Part shown: positions 1 to 10,476 of the stretch, in pieces
Layout: each line of letters starts with the position of its first letter
How positions within the stretch are numbered: the stretch's first letter is position 1
Origin: Thalassotalea euphylliae
GTDB lineage: Bacteria; Pseudomonadota; Gammaproteobacteria; Enterobacterales; Alteromonadaceae
Assembly (NCBI RefSeq): GCF_003390395.1
Contig: NZ_QUOV01000001.1
Span: forward strand, 3,348,001-3,412,000
Length of the DNA: 64,000 nt
Direction of reading: 5' to 3'
Program-made: the position numbers and the translations under genes
The notes under the pieces: generated by a model
What the model was told of the DNA's origin: nothing
Databases searched by the model: none
The model's input: the letters and a program-made list of their open reading frames with translations, nothing else

Positions 1-540
<540 letters not shown>

Positions 541-550
541 GACACTCACC

Positions 551-2002
551 ATGGCTACGACTTTATACGAGAAATTATGGCAACGTCACGTGGTTGACGA
601 TACTCCCGGTGAAACACCTTTGTTGTATGTGGATCGTCATCTAATTCACGAAGTAACCTCACCACAGGCATTTGCTAACTTAAAATTCCATGATCGCCCA
701 GTGCGTCGCCCTGACAAAACGATTGCAACCATGGATCACAATATTTCGACGCGCTCAGTCGCGATTGACGCAGCCGGTGAAGGCGCCGCCAATCAGCTAC
801 GTACATTAGAAAAGAACTGTGAAGACTTTGGCATTAAGCTATTCGGCATGGGCCATAAAAACCAAGGTATCGTGCATGTTATGGGGCCAGAATTAGGCAT
901 TACCCAACCGGGCCAAGTGATCGTTTGTGGCGACTCACACACGGCCACGCATGGCGCATTTGGTGCCTTAGCTTTTGGTATCGGTACGTCTGAAGTAGAA
1001 CACGTGTTAGCGACACAAACGCTACGCCAAACCAAAGCGAAGACCATGAAAATTGAAGTACGCGGCCAAGTAGCACCGGGCATTAGCGCGAAAGATATTA
1101 TCCTTGCCATTATTGGTAAAACTGGCAGCGCTGGTGCAACGGGTTATGTGGTTGAGTACTGTGGTGATGCGATTAGCGCATTATCGATGGAAGAACGCAT
1201 GACCATTTGTAACATGAGCATCGAGTTTGGCGCTAAAGCTGGCTTGATTGCGCCGGATCAAACCACCTTCGACTACTTACAGCACAAAGAGTATGCACCA
1301 AAGTTAGACGACTGGGATGCGGCCGTAGCCAGCTGGAAAACCCTAGAAACTGACCAAGATGCAACCTTTGACGCCGAATTGGTGCTAGAAGGCAGCGAAA
1401 TTAAAGCGCAAGTGACTTGGGGCACAACGCCGGGCCACGTAACTTCGGTTGATAGCACAGTACCTGCACCACAAGATTTTAGCGATCCAGTAGAGCAAGA
1501 CTCATGCGCCAAAGCGTTAGCCTATATGGGCTTAGAAGCAGGCACTAAAATTACTGATATCGAAGTCAATAAAGTGTTTATCGGTTCTTGTACTAACTCA
1601 CGTATTGAAGATTTACGCGCCGCAGCTAGCATTGTTCGCGAGTACAGCGCGAAAGGACAGAAAGTCGCGAAAACGGTTGATGCGATTGTTGTGCCTGGCT
1701 CATACCGTGTACGTGAACAAGCAGAGCAAGAAGGCTTGGCAAAAGTCTTTACCGAAGCAGGTTTTGAATGGCGCTTACCGGGCTGCTCTATGTGTTTAGG
1801 CATGAATGATGACAAGCTAGCTGAAGGTGACCGCTGTGCCTCTACCTCGAACCGTAACTTTGAAGGCCGCCAAGGCCGTGGTAGCCGCACTCATTTAGTG
1901 AGTCCAGAAATGGCAGCAGCGGCGGCAATTGAAGGTCACTTTGTCGACCTAAGTGCAAATTTAGCTACTCAGTCAGCCACTCAGTCAGGAAAGCAACACT
2001 AG
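551..2002 (+). CDS. leuC: 3-isopropylmalate dehydratase large subunit
   Basis: Isomerises 2-isopropylmalate to 3-isopropylmalate as a heterodimer with LeuD. It is an aconitase-family protein with a [4Fe-4S] cluster. The three cluster cysteines are visible at C347 (GSCTNSR), C412 and C415 (PGCSMCLGM), where known LeuC proteins have them. The start is the ATG at 551 ([10 protein letters not shown]), 10 bases after the leuB stop. The frame stays open further upstream into leuB, but that extension has no family similarity. The length of 483 residues is normal. leuD begins 10 bases downstream, so translation is probably coupled. Confidence 0.97.
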   Translation: MATTLYEKLWQRHVVDDTPGETPLLYVDRHLIHEVTSPQAFANLKFHDRPVRRPDKTIATMDHNISTRSVAIDAAGEGAANQLRTLEKNCEDFGIKLFGMGHKNQGIVHVMGPELGITQPGQVIVCGDSHTATHGAFGALAFGIGTSEVEHVLATQTLRQTKAKTMKIEVRGQVAPGISAKDIILAIIGKTGSAGATGYVVEYCGDAISALSMEERMTICNMSIEFGAKAGLIAPDQTTFDYLQHKEYAPKLDDWDAAVASWKTLETDQDATFDAELVLEGSEIKAQVTWGTTPGHVTSVDSTVPAPQDFSDPVEQDSCAKALAYMGLEAGTKITDIEVNKVFIGSCTNSRIEDLRAAASIVREYSAKGQKVAKTVDAIVVPGSYRVREQAEQEGLAKVFTEAGFEWRLPGCSMCLGMNDDKLAEGDRCASTSNRNFEGRQGRGSRTHLVSPEMAAAAAIEGHFVDLSANLATQSATQSGKQH

Positions 2003-2012
2003 GAGCATTATC

Positions 2013-2609
2013 ATGGAAAAATTTTCAACCCATACTGGTTTAGTTGTCCCCTTAGATGTTGCTAACGTCGACACCGACCAAATTATCCCTAAGCAATTTT
2101 TGCAGAAAACCGAGCGTGTTGGCTTTGGTCAACACGCCTTTCATGACTGGCGCTACCTAGATGCAGAGGGTACTCAGCCTAACCCTGAGTTTATTTTAAA
2201 CGCGCCGCAATATCAGGGTGCCAGTATTTTACTTGCTCGTGAAAACTTTGGTTGTGGCTCAAGTCGTGAACACGCACCTTGGGCATTGCAGGAATATGGC
2301 TTCAAGGTGATTATCGCACCAAGTTTTGCCGACATTTTCTACGCCAACTGTATAAATATTGGTATCGTGCCGGTAAAACTGAGCAGTGAAGAAATTAACG
2401 AATTATTTCAACAATGTAACGGCGACACAAAATCGTTGACGGTAGATTTAGTTAATAATAAAGTCTCGCTTAACGAGACCTGCTACACTTTCAGCTTAGA
2501 CAAGTTCCACCAGTACTGTTTGGAAAATGGTGTTGATAGTGTTGGTTGGACATTGAAGAAAATCGATGCCATTGAAGCCTATGAAGGTAAGCTAGCAAGC
2601 TGGCAATAA
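2013..2609 (+). CDS. leuD: 3-isopropylmalate dehydratase small subunit
   Basis: Swivelling-domain subunit that completes the LeuCD isomerase. At 198 residues it is full length. The hallmark segment [11 protein letters not shown], which contributes substrate-binding residues, is present, as is the N-terminal [15 protein letters not shown] motif. An AGGAG-like ribosome site lies just before the ATG at 2013. It ends the leuBCD operon. The next gene on the same strand starts 40 bases later and belongs to another function, so read-through is possible but not evident. Confidence 0.97.
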   Translation: MEKFSTHTGLVVPLDVANVDTDQIIPKQFLQKTERVGFGQHAFHDWRYLDAEGTQPNPEFILNAPQYQGASILLARENFGCGSSREHAPWALQEYGFKVIIAPSFADIFYANCINIGIVPVKLSSEEINELFQQCNGDTKSLTVDLVNNKVSLNETCYTFSLDKFHQYCLENGVDSVGWTLKKIDAIEAYEGKLASWQ

Positions 2610-2649
2610 CCTTTACACACTTGGCATCTCCTGCATTAAAGAGTGCCAG

Positions 2650-3894
2650 ATGCCAAGTGATCCGTTAGCTAACGACAACTCAAGTAAATTCACCGAAATC
2701 GACATCGACCAGCTTCGTCCTGGTATGTATGTTAAATCTATCTCCTTTCAAGATAAGGGCTTTATTCTAAAGTCTGAAGGCTACGTGCTTAGCGCCAGCA
2801 AAGTATTGCAGTTAAAAGCGGCCGGCATCAAGAAACTGATTATCGACCCCGCTAAACAAAAAGCGGCCGAGCACATAGATAAGGTCATGCCCAACATTAC
2901 CTCTAGCCCACTAACCAAGCTTAATAAAGTTGGTAAACACAAAGTGGTATCGCTGGAAGACGAGCTTAAAAATGCTAAGTCACTCTACGGTAATGCCAAA
3001 GACTTACAGAAGAAGATTCTTGGCACGGTTCAAGCCGATCGCTCGCTTGACGCAGAAGAAGTGCGTGAAACCACTGACGCCATGGTCGATTCAATATTTC
3101 GCAATCAAGATGCGCTGGCTTGCCTTTCACGCCTGCATTCTAAAAGTGACTATCTTTCTGAGCATGCGCTAAATTGCTCTATTTTGATGGCGATTTTTGC
3201 CAAGCACTTAAAGTTTGATCGCGAGATAATTGAGCAACTTACCTTGGGCGCTTTCCTGCATGATGTTGGCAAGGTGTTTATTCCAAATGATATTTTAGAT
3301 AAGCCTGGTGCGCTTAACGATAAAGAGCAAAAGTTAGTGCAAACTCACGTTGCTTTGGGCGCTAAAATACTCGAAGACACACCGCATATTTCTCATATTG
3401 CCATGACCTGCATTCGCGAACACCATGAGCGCCTTGACGGCAGTGGCTACCCTCGACAGCTAAAAGACGAAGACATTAGCAAGTATGGCAAAATGATGGC
3501 GATTGTCGACAGCTACGGTGCAATGATTTCAGATCGTTGTTATCAAAAGGCGATACACCCAACAGCAGCGTTTAAAACCTTAACCCAAGAATCATCAACC
3601 GCCTATGATGAAGAGTTGGTTGAGAAGTTTATCCAGTGCTTAGGGGTTTACCCAGTTGGTACGCTCGTTCAGCTTAACAGTGGTAAAATTGGCTTAATTT
3701 CAGAAATTAACCAAGACAAGCCAACCCACCCTATTGTTAAAGTGTTTTATAACGCGCGCTTAAATCAAACTATCCCAATTGAAGATATTGACTTAAGCAA
3801 GTCGAAATATCGCGACCAAATCGACAAATGCATTCGCCCAGAAGAATTTAATCTAAATCTAATGAGCTTCTTCAAAACGGCGTTTGAAGCTTAA
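2650..3894 (+). CDS. HD-GYP domain protein, probable cyclic-di-GMP phosphodiesterase
   Basis: Residues 15-130 resemble the DUF3391 domain often found before HD-GYP (IDQLRPGMYV near the start). The HD-GYP domain spans about 150-320. The metal-binding pair H204-D205 sits in LHDVGK, followed by H258-H259 and the signature G266-Y267-P268 within HHERLDGSGYP. These residues suggest an active phosphodiesterase that degrades cyclic-di-GMP. There is no signal peptide or membrane segment, so it should be cytosolic. It has no receiver domain, so its input is unknown. It converges on the ATPase gene at 3909 with only a 14-base gap. Confidence 0.9.
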   Translation: MPSDPLANDNSSKFTEIDIDQLRPGMYVKSISFQDKGFILKSEGYVLSASKVLQLKAAGIKKLIIDPAKQKAAEHIDKVMPNITSSPLTKLNKVGKHKVVSLEDELKNAKSLYGNAKDLQKKILGTVQADRSLDAEEVRETTDAMVDSIFRNQDALACLSRLHSKSDYLSEHALNCSILMAIFAKHLKFDREIIEQLTLGAFLHDVGKVFIPNDILDKPGALNDKEQKLVQTHVALGAKILEDTPHISHIAMTCIREHHERLDGSGYPRQLKDEDISKYGKMMAIVDSYGAMISDRCYQKAIHPTAAFKTLTQESSTAYDEELVEKFIQCLGVYPVGTLVQLNSGKIGLISEINQDKPTHPIVKVFYNARLNQTIPIEDIDLSKSKYRDQIDKCIRPEEFNLNLMSFFKTAFEA

Positions 3895-3908
3895 TCATTT
3901 CAAATTAC

Positions 3909-5513
3909 TTACCAAGAGCTTAGGGCTGGCAGTGAAAACTGTTGGCCATCAAGCTCTAGCACAACGTCTTCTTGATTGATTTGCGCCAATACCACTCGGC
4001 CAGCGACTACATCACCTTCATATCTTTCTCGACCATTGACCCTGACCCAACCATTGCCATCAGTGGCAAAAATATGAACCTCAAAGGTCATAGCAGGTAC
4101 GCTATTTTGAATGTGGCTAGGCATGTCTAATAACGAAGGTACCGGCGATTCAGATGCAGCTGGCACTAACGGCTGCTGCTGCTCGGTGTCATCTACCGCC
4201 TGCTGAACTTTAGCGAGTAACTCTGGTGACACCCCTTCTAGTTGGCTTAAATCAAAATCCAAATTTTGTTCAGCGGCTGGTATTGGCTCAGATTCGGATT
4301 GAGGCTTCAAATTTCGTTCAGTCGCTTGCTCTAGGTTAGTATTATTGTTCGCCAATTCGTTTTGCATATTAGCAGGTACTATTTCAACCGACGCCACTTT
4401 AGCAGGCAATACTTCCGGCTGTGTTGATTGGTTCAAACTCACTTGTGCTAGCTCACTTGATTCAACCAATGTAGCTTGCTCGCTACTACTTTCATCGACT
4501 GGTTTCTGACTTGAAAACTGAGCGTTGCTGCCACTAAGATTCTCATTAGCCACTTCATTAGAAGTGCTTGCTTCGGTTTGCACATGCGTTTGTGTCTGAT
4601 AGTAGCCACCAAACCAGTAGGCACCAGCAACTACAATCGCTAGGTTTGCCGCAATACTCGCTGCGATTAATGACTTTTTCTGCCACCATGGTGTTAAGTG
4701 AAATTCGCTACCTAACGCTTGCTCTGAGGCAGTAAGCACAGTTTTGCGGTTAACGACTGAGTCATTATTACCGTATGCCGTTGCCAACGCGCGATCACAG
4801 AGCAAGTTAATTAGCCGCGGGATACCTTTTGAGATTTTGTGAATTAAGGCAATCGCGCTTGGCTTAAACAATTGACGATGGCAATCTGCAACCGTTAAAC
4901 GGTGTTTAATATAAAGCGCGACTTCTTTGCGTGTTAATGGCAATAAATGATAACGGGCGGTAATGCGCTGTGCTAATTGGCGTAAATCGCGACGCTGCAA
5001 CAACTGCTGTAGCTCTGGCTGGCCAATTAACACCACTTGTAGCAACTTTTTGGTATTAGTTTCTAAGTTAGTTAACAACCGTAACTGTTCTAGCACTTCC
5101 GGTTGCAAATGCTGCGCTTCATCAATAATCAGTAAAGTATTAATGCCTTCTGCTTGATTACTCAGCAGCTTTTGCTGAATTTTGTCGGTTAAGTACTTAA
5201 GCGTGGTACCTGTTTTTTTATAGCGAACTTTAAGCTCATCACAAATGGTGGCCAATAGTTCTAAACAAGACAGTGTTGGATTTAAAATGAAAGCAACTTG
5301 GGTGTTTTCTGGTAACTGCTCCAGTAAACGGCGACTAATGGTGGTTTTCCCTGTTCCTACTTCACCGGTTAATAAAACAAAACCGCCAGTATCCCCCAAA
5401 CCATAGCTCAAATGCGACAAGGCTTCCTTATGGCGATCACCTAAAAATAGGTAATCAGGATTAGGTGCTATCGAAAACGGGATATCATTAAGACCAAAAA
5501 AACTTGTGTACAT
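3909..5513 (-). CDS. GspA/ExeA-type AAA ATPase fused to a GspB-like C-terminal domain
   Basis: The N-terminal ATPase (about 1-270) has Walker A GEVGTGKT at 50-57, Walker B LLIIDEA at 127-133, and the MYTSFFGLNDIPFSIAPNP start typical of ExeA/MshM proteins. One membrane helix lies at about 281-303. A long low-complexity Ser/Glu/Gln-rich periplasmic linker follows (about 310-455). The last 75 residues (VHIFATDGNGWVRVNGRERY, then EGD and FSLPAL) match the type II secretion GspB C-terminal domain. In Aeromonas, ExeA and ExeB are separate proteins that help place the secretin through peptidoglycan; here the two roles seem joined in 534 residues. No other secretion gene is nearby. An MSHA-pilus role (MshM) is the alternative. 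Confidence 0.82.
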   Translation of the reverse strand: MYTSFFGLNDIPFSIAPNPDYLFLGDRHKEALSHLSYGLGDTGGFVLLTGEVGTGKTTISRRLLEQLPENTQVAFILNPTLSCLELLATICDELKVRYKKTGTTLKYLTDKIQQKLLSNQAEGINTLLIIDEAQHLQPEVLEQLRLLTNLETNTKKLLQVVLIGQPELQQLLQRRDLRQLAQRITARYHLLPLTRKEVALYIKHRLTVADCHRQLFKPSAIALIHKISKGIPRLINLLCDRALATAYGNNDSVVNRKTVLTASEQALGSEFHLTPWWQKKSLIAASIAANLAIVVAGAYWFGGYYQTQTHVQTEASTSNEVANENLSGSNAQFSSQKPVDESSSEQATLVESSELAQVSLNQSTQPEVLPAKVASVEIVPANMQNELANNNTNLEQATERNLKPQSESEPIPAAEQNLDFDLSQLEGVSPELLAKVQQAVDDTEQQQPLVPAASESPVPSLLDMPSHIQNSVPAMTFEVHIFATDGNGWVRVNGRERYEGDVVAGRVVLAQINQEDVVLELDGQQFSLPALSSW

Positions 5514-5650
5514 GAAGTCAATACGTTGGTTAATTACACGCTCAAACTACCTGCTCAATCAGCATAAGTCAAAGGCCATACAAGCATCCGCCTGATTCAT
5601 GATAAGATGGCACCGTAATGTAGGTAAAATCATTGAAATTCAAATAGCTT

Positions 5651-6910
5651 ATGGTAACTAAACTAGCTGACTTAGAAGTCTACTTGGTCGGCGGCGCAGT
5701 GCGCGATCAATTACTCGGCCGTAAAGTGGTCGAGCACGATTATATGGTAGTGGGCGCCAGCCAACAGCAAATGCTTAATTTAGGCTTTCAACAAGTCGGT
5801 AAAGACTTTCCTGTATTTTTGCATCCAGAAACAAAAGATGAATATGCCCTAGCGCGCACTGAGCGCAAGCAAGGGCAAGGTTATACGGGCTTTGTCTGCT
5901 ACGCCGAGCCTGATGTTACCTTAGAGCAAGATCTAATCCGCCGTGATTTAACCGTCAATGCCATGGCGCAAGCGCCAAATGGTGACATAATCGATCCGTA
6001 TCACGGCCAGCAAGACCTCGACAATCGCATTCTTCGCCATGTCTCACCTGCGTTTAGTGAGGATCCTCTGCGCGTATTGCGCGTTGCTCGCTTCGCAGCT
6101 CGCTATCACCAGTACGGTTTTACTATTGCCGATGACACTCTAGCGCTAATGACTAACATAGCGGTTAGTGGTGAACTGAAGGCATTATCAGCAGAGCGTG
6201 TATGGAAAGAAGTAGACCGCGCATTGGCTGAGCCTAACCCGGAAGTCTTTATCGAAACCCTCAGAGCCTGTGGGGCACTAAAAGCACTTTGGCCCGAATT
6301 AGATAAGCTTTGGGGCATTCCTAATCCTGCCGAACACCACCCTGAAATCTGCTCAGGCGAACATACCATGTTAGTGCTGAAACAAGCCGTAAAGCTGTCA
6401 GTAGATCCCAAGGTTAGGTTTGCCTCCCTTTGTCATGACCTAGGCAAAGGCTTAACCCCCGAAGCAAAATGGCCAAAACATCATGGGCATGAACTGGCAG
6501 GTGTCAAAGTTATAGAGCAAGTCGCGGCGCGTTTAAAAGTGCCTAACGACTACAAACTATTAGCAGCTAAAGTCTCGCAGTTTCATCTTAATGTGCATCG
6601 CGCATTTGAGCTTAAGCCAAGCACAGTATTAAAGCTGCTAGAGCAATGTGAGTATCAACGTAAGCCTGAATTGTTAGCGAATATTTTGCTCGTTTGCCGA
6701 GCAGATAGCCTTGGCCGACTGGGCGCAGAGCATAATGATTACCCACAAGCAGATTATATCGCCGAGTTAGCTAATGTGAGTAAACAAGTGACAGCTAAAC
6801 CTTTCGTTGAACAAGGCCTGCAAGGTAAAGCAATTAAAGAGGCGATGACTGCCGCTAAAATCAACGCAGTCGCAGAGAAAAAAGCCGAGCTATTGGCAAA
6901 GCTAAGCTAA
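5651..6910 (+). CDS. cca: CCA-adding tRNA nucleotidyltransferase
   Basis: Adds or repairs the 3' CCA end of tRNAs from CTP and ATP, without a nucleic acid template. It is a class II enzyme of 419 residues, close to the E. coli protein. Visible are GGAVRD at 14-19, the catalytic strand EHDYMVVG at 28-35, LARTERK, RRDLTVNAMA, the EDPLRVLRVARFAARY neck region, and a C-terminal HD domain (CHDLGKGLTP) as in E. coli. The usual Asp-x-Asp metal pair reads Glu28-x-Asp30 here. The gene is divergent from the ATPase at 3909, and a terminator lies about 90 bases downstream. Confidence 0.96.
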   Translation: MVTKLADLEVYLVGGAVRDQLLGRKVVEHDYMVVGASQQQMLNLGFQQVGKDFPVFLHPETKDEYALARTERKQGQGYTGFVCYAEPDVTLEQDLIRRDLTVNAMAQAPNGDIIDPYHGQQDLDNRILRHVSPAFSEDPLRVLRVARFAARYHQYGFTIADDTLALMTNIAVSGELKALSAERVWKEVDRALAEPNPEVFIETLRACGALKALWPELDKLWGIPNPAEHHPEICSGEHTMLVLKQAVKLSVDPKVRFASLCHDLGKGLTPEAKWPKHHGHELAGVKVIEQVAARLKVPNDYKLLAAKVSQFHLNVHRAFELKPSTVLKLLEQCEYQRKPELLANILLVCRADSLGRLGAEHNDYPQADYIAELANVSKQVTAKPFVEQGLQGKAIKEAMTAAKINAVAEKKAELLAKLS

Positions 6911-7001
6911 CGTTCCCTATTTAAGCAGAGTTACCTAAAAGCCATTGGTAAACGACTAAACTGATTTATTTTCTTTTATTGATTTTGCGTAAGGCATAAA
7001 A

Positions 7002-7023
7002 AAACCCTGCCAAGGCAGGGTTT
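7002..7023. terminator. Bidirectional rho-independent terminator between cca and TonB receptor
   Basis: A perfect 10-base stem (AAACCCTGCC / GGCAGGGTTT) with a two-base loop. An A-run before it gives a U-tract on the minus transcript, and T residues follow on the plus side. It lies between the convergent cca and 7044-9647 genes. Confidence 0.9.
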
Positions 7024-7043
7024 AAAAGGGAGTGGTGACAGAA

Positions 7044-9647
7044 TTAGAAGTTGTACGTTAACTTCGCGTAGTAGAAACCACCGTTGTAGTCGAATGGACC
7101 ACTTTCGTAGTACTGCGCACCTAAGATCTCAGGAACACCGTTTTGCAGCTCTTCTGCTTCTTGGTCAAAGATGTTACTTGCACCAACTGATACAGTGAAC
7201 ATGTCATTAATAAAGTAGCTAGCTTCTAAATCTACCGTTACTGCCGCATCAGCAGTCTCTGAGAACAAGTCTGATGTATCATCAGCATGCACAGCGTAGT
7301 ATTCACCGAAGTAGTTCAAGCGAACAAAAGCAGCAACCTCATCCCAGCTTTGACTAACCGTGAAGGTTGCACGGTGATCTGGCATACCTTCTTCTAAGCG
7401 ACGAACTTTACCTTCACTAACCGTTTCAGGGTTGAACTCATCTACTTCCGTTTCGTTGAAGTTATAAGCAAGCGCGAATTGCGTATCGCCGCCCATTAAC
7501 GACATTGAGTAGTTAGCAACAATATCAACACCGCGAGTGGTAGTATCGAAATCGTTCGCGAAGAACGTTACTGCAGAAATTAACTCAGGGTTTTGTACAC
7601 CACGTGCACGTAACTCGTCGTAATCTTCTGGCAATACGTCAATTTGGCTAGACTGCGCTAAACGGTCAGTTACTTCAATGCTGTAGGCATCAATCGTTAA
7701 GAAGAAATCACCTGATGAGTAAACAAGACCCGCGGCATATGATTCTGACTCTTCTGGGTCTAGTTCACGACCACCGTAGAAAGAAGATAGAGGATCTGTT
7801 GGTGGCGCTAAGAAGCTTTGAATTAGCTCACCGTTCACTAGTGATGTCGCCGTGTTAACCACGTTTGCTTGACCAACCGTTGGTGCACGGAAACCTGTAC
7901 TTGTTGAAGCACGTAATGACACCTCTTCAGTTAACGAGTATTGCGCCGTTAACTTGTAGTTAGTTGTGCTACCGAAGGTGTTGAAGTCTTCCCAACGTAG
8001 TGCACCACCAACCATAAAGTCATCAGTTAAGTATGCTTCTAAATCAACATAAGCTGCCCAGTTGCGGCGGTCGTTGCGTCCAGCCGCTGCTGGAGAGAAC
8101 CCAGCAAAACCGTGTGAACCAATGTTAAAGCCTTGTTCTGCATATGGACCAGCGACCCAAGACGCTTCTTCACCGGCAATAATTTCAAAGCTTTCTTCAC
8201 GGAATTCAATACCCGTTGCTACGTTTAATGGTTCTTCTAAACCGATATCTACACCTTTAACTAAATCAAAATTAAAGGTTTTTTCTAACTGAATATATTT
8301 ACCAGTATCGAAATCAACTGGAGTAGCTAAACCAAGTGAAGGGTTTAAGGTGTTTTTCAAGAAGAAATCAGATTCGTTACGACCAACTGAGCCGCTTAAA
8401 TCAAAATACCAGCCTTCTAAGAAGCCCGATTGAATATCACCTTTAACACCTGCAGTTAGTGAGGTATCCGTAATATTACCGCCAAATTGAGGAGTGTAAC
8501 CACCTTCGAAAATTTGGTTCATCGAGAAACAGTTTGGATCAGCAACTAAATCTTGATACGCCTGCGTATTCAATACGTTACCAACGTTTGCTGAAACACT
8601 TGATGAGCTGCCGTCGCCACCTAAGAAGGCTTCCGCATAAGCGTTAGACAATGTACAAGTTGGCACACCGTCAGTTGCAAAACCAACATCACCCACTAAT
8701 AGCGTTTGACCACCATCAATTGAATATACGTTACCGCGGTTGTGAGGGTTACGGTAGTAGAAGCCACCTGTAACGTCACGCTCTGCGTAGTTACCAAATA
8801 GGTAGAATTCTTTGTCGTCACCTAAATCTAACTTAACGTTACCAAATAAAGTGATATCGTCGTCAATTTCTGGATTACCCCAGATCTGTGCAGGGTTTTG
8901 AATTGCCGTGTTACCAGCGTCAAAAATACCTTGAGCGTCGGCACGCTGCACAGAGCGGCTGGTTGCATCAGCTTGCTTGTATTGGAAGCTTAAGTTTACC
9001 GAGCCATCATCAGTAAATGGCATACCGATGTTACCATCGATAGTCGTTGTAGCACCGTCGCCTTCGTAGAATTCACCACGCTTAATTGATAGTGAACCGC
9101 CATCAGCATCGTCTTTTAAAACGAAGTTCATTACACCAGCAATTGCATCAGAACCGTATTGAGCCGCAGCACCATCACGAAGCACTTCTACTTGCTTTAA
9201 TGCAACTGAAGGGATAACTGAAATATCAGGACCTTGGGCACCATCGTTAACACCACCACCTTGGAAGGCAATAACTGATGCACGGTGACGACGTTTACCA
9301 TTGACAAGAACTAGGGTTGAATCTGACGATAAGCCACGTAAATTCACTGGACGAATTAGCGTAGCAGCATCTGAAATAGGTTGAGCACGTACGTTAAACG
9401 ACGGTACTGAACTTACCAGCTGATCAAGCATATCGCTCGAAGCAGACTTACCTAGCTCATCACCACCAACAATATCAACGGGAACAGCAGAGTCGGCAAT
9501 TGAACGTGGCGCTGCACGTGAGCCAACAACAACGATTTTTTCAACTTCTTCAACGGCTGCATCATCATCGAACGCGTAGGCTGGAGCTGTACCCAGCGCA
9601 GCGCCCACGGCTAAGGCTAATGCGCCAGCACGAAATGTAGTAGACAT
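7044..9647 (-). CDS. TonB-dependent outer-membrane receptor
   Basis: Energy-coupled importer in the outer membrane. The chosen start is the ATG at 9647 (MSTTFRAGALALAVG), preceded by GGAAGGA; a TTG five codons upstream lies across that ribosome site and is unlikely. A signal peptide ends near residue 25 (PAYA). A TonB-box-like KIVVVGSR is followed by the plug domain (about 45-170: VRAQPISDAATLIRPVNLRG, GAAAQYGSDAIAGVMNF), then a large beta-barrel ending in the expected aromatic residue (KLTYNF). The substrate is unknown. It neighbours the GH13 alpha-glucosidase, but its long upstream region lacks the glucan-locus operator, so it may respond to another signal. Confidence 0.93.
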   Translation of the reverse strand: MSTTFRAGALALAVGAALGTAPAYAFDDDAAVEEVEKIVVVGSRAAPRSIADSAVPVDIVGGDELGKSASSDMLDQLVSSVPSFNVRAQPISDAATLIRPVNLRGLSSDSTLVLVNGKRRHRASVIAFQGGGVNDGAQGPDISVIPSVALKQVEVLRDGAAAQYGSDAIAGVMNFVLKDDADGGSLSIKRGEFYEGDGATTTIDGNIGMPFTDDGSVNLSFQYKQADATSRSVQRADAQGIFDAGNTAIQNPAQIWGNPEIDDDITLFGNVKLDLGDDKEFYLFGNYAERDVTGGFYYRNPHNRGNVYSIDGGQTLLVGDVGFATDGVPTCTLSNAYAEAFLGGDGSSSSVSANVGNVLNTQAYQDLVADPNCFSMNQIFEGGYTPQFGGNITDTSLTAGVKGDIQSGFLEGWYFDLSGSVGRNESDFFLKNTLNPSLGLATPVDFDTGKYIQLEKTFNFDLVKGVDIGLEEPLNVATGIEFREESFEIIAGEEASWVAGPYAEQGFNIGSHGFAGFSPAAAGRNDRRNWAAYVDLEAYLTDDFMVGGALRWEDFNTFGSTTNYKLTAQYSLTEEVSLRASTSTGFRAPTVGQANVVNTATSLVNGELIQSFLAPPTDPLSSFYGGRELDPEESESYAAGLVYSSGDFFLTIDAYSIEVTDRLAQSSQIDVLPEDYDELRARGVQNPELISAVTFFANDFDTTTRGVDIVANYSMSLMGGDTQFALAYNFNETEVDEFNPETVSEGKVRRLEEGMPDHRATFTVSQSWDEVAAFVRLNYFGEYYAVHADDTSDLFSETADAAVTVDLEASYFINDMFTVSVGASNIFDQEAEELQNGVPEILGAQYYESGPFDYNGGFYYAKLTYNF

Positions 9648-10390
9648 GTTATTTCCTTCCAAAAATTTATAGTTATTTTTAACTAATTATTTTTATGTGT
9701 TTTGTTTTTTGAGTGCGTCTTTGCGCACTTCTTTTTTTTGCTTAGCTAGTGATTAGCGGCTAAACGCAGCAACACAAAACGACTAAGTTCAATTATTTAT
9801 AAAACAGCTAATATGGCTTTACAAGAGAGGCTTTGGGGAAAATGGATGAATTCTGTTCAGCTAGCAAGAGTATCTACGAAAAATACGGAACATGATTCGT
9901 TGCACATAAATCATTCAAAGCTAGCGCTATCAGTGTCTAGAGGCTAAACAGGGTTAGCGTACTATGCGAACAATTTCGTATAAGAGATTACAAAAAATTT
10001 TTTCAAATTTTGTTTAAAACCAATGTTTGAACAGGCCAAAAAACAGGCTGAATTAGTGAGCAACGGCCAAATTAACATCTAAATTACAATGTGAATTTTA
10101 ACTTACATTTCTGCTACTTAGGCGATATTTCCATGATAAAAAGTAAGGTTAATGGCGAATATGCTTGTTCACTAATCACTCACTACCAATCGAATTTAAT
10201 CGGGAAATTAGCGTGCAAATATGCCTGTTTACTTAATGCATATATTAAGGGCTACTGATCAATCAAATTGACATAAAGCCACTTCAACAAGATAAAAGCT
10301 CTAATGATGGAATTGATATTTGGGAGAGGTGTAGTTTTTGCCAGTGATCAGTAAGCGACCTATAGATATTAATCAGTAATTGACGGAAAT
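9648..10390. other. Long intergenic region upstream of the TonB receptor
   Basis: I see no convincing gene here. It is AT-rich and presumably holds the promoter of the receptor at 7044-9647. Two near-identical 22-23-base segments start exactly 60 bases apart at 10155 and 10215. An AATGTGA...TTACATT palindrome-like pair lies at about 10088-10109. No ATACGTAT operator core occurs here. Confidence 0.5.
10155..10237 (+). repeat. Pair of imperfect direct repeats with 60-base period
   Basis: Copy 1 (10155-10176) reads GCGAATATGCTTGTTCACTA with AT following; copy 2 (10215-10237) reads GCAAATATGCCTGTTTACTT with AAT following. They differ at a few positions plus one inserted base. The spacing and the location upstream of the TonB receptor suggest paired binding sites, but no regulator is identified. 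Chance similarity is possible. Confidence 0.4.
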
Positions 10391-10394
10391 GAAA

Positions 10395-10424
10395 AAGCCC
10401 TTTGTAGCACGCTATAAAGGGCTT
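10395..10424 (-). terminator. Rho-independent terminator of the GH13 alpha-glucosidase gene
   Basis: AAGCCCTTT (10395-10403) pairs with AAAGGGCTT (10416-10424). The stem continues inward through GTAG/CTAT with one wobble to a four-base loop. Reading the minus strand, a T-tract follows (complement of GAAAAA). It lies about 50 bases after the stop at 10477. Confidence 0.85.
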
Positions 10425-10476
10425 ATACGAAACCGTTTAATCAACAATTTGTTCGGACAAATTACCGCTAAATTGG

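Noticed and set aside
10088..10109. AATGTGA...TTACATT palindrome, possible CRP site
   Set aside because: The half-site spacing is eight instead of six bases and the second half is poor, so CRP binding cannot be claimed.
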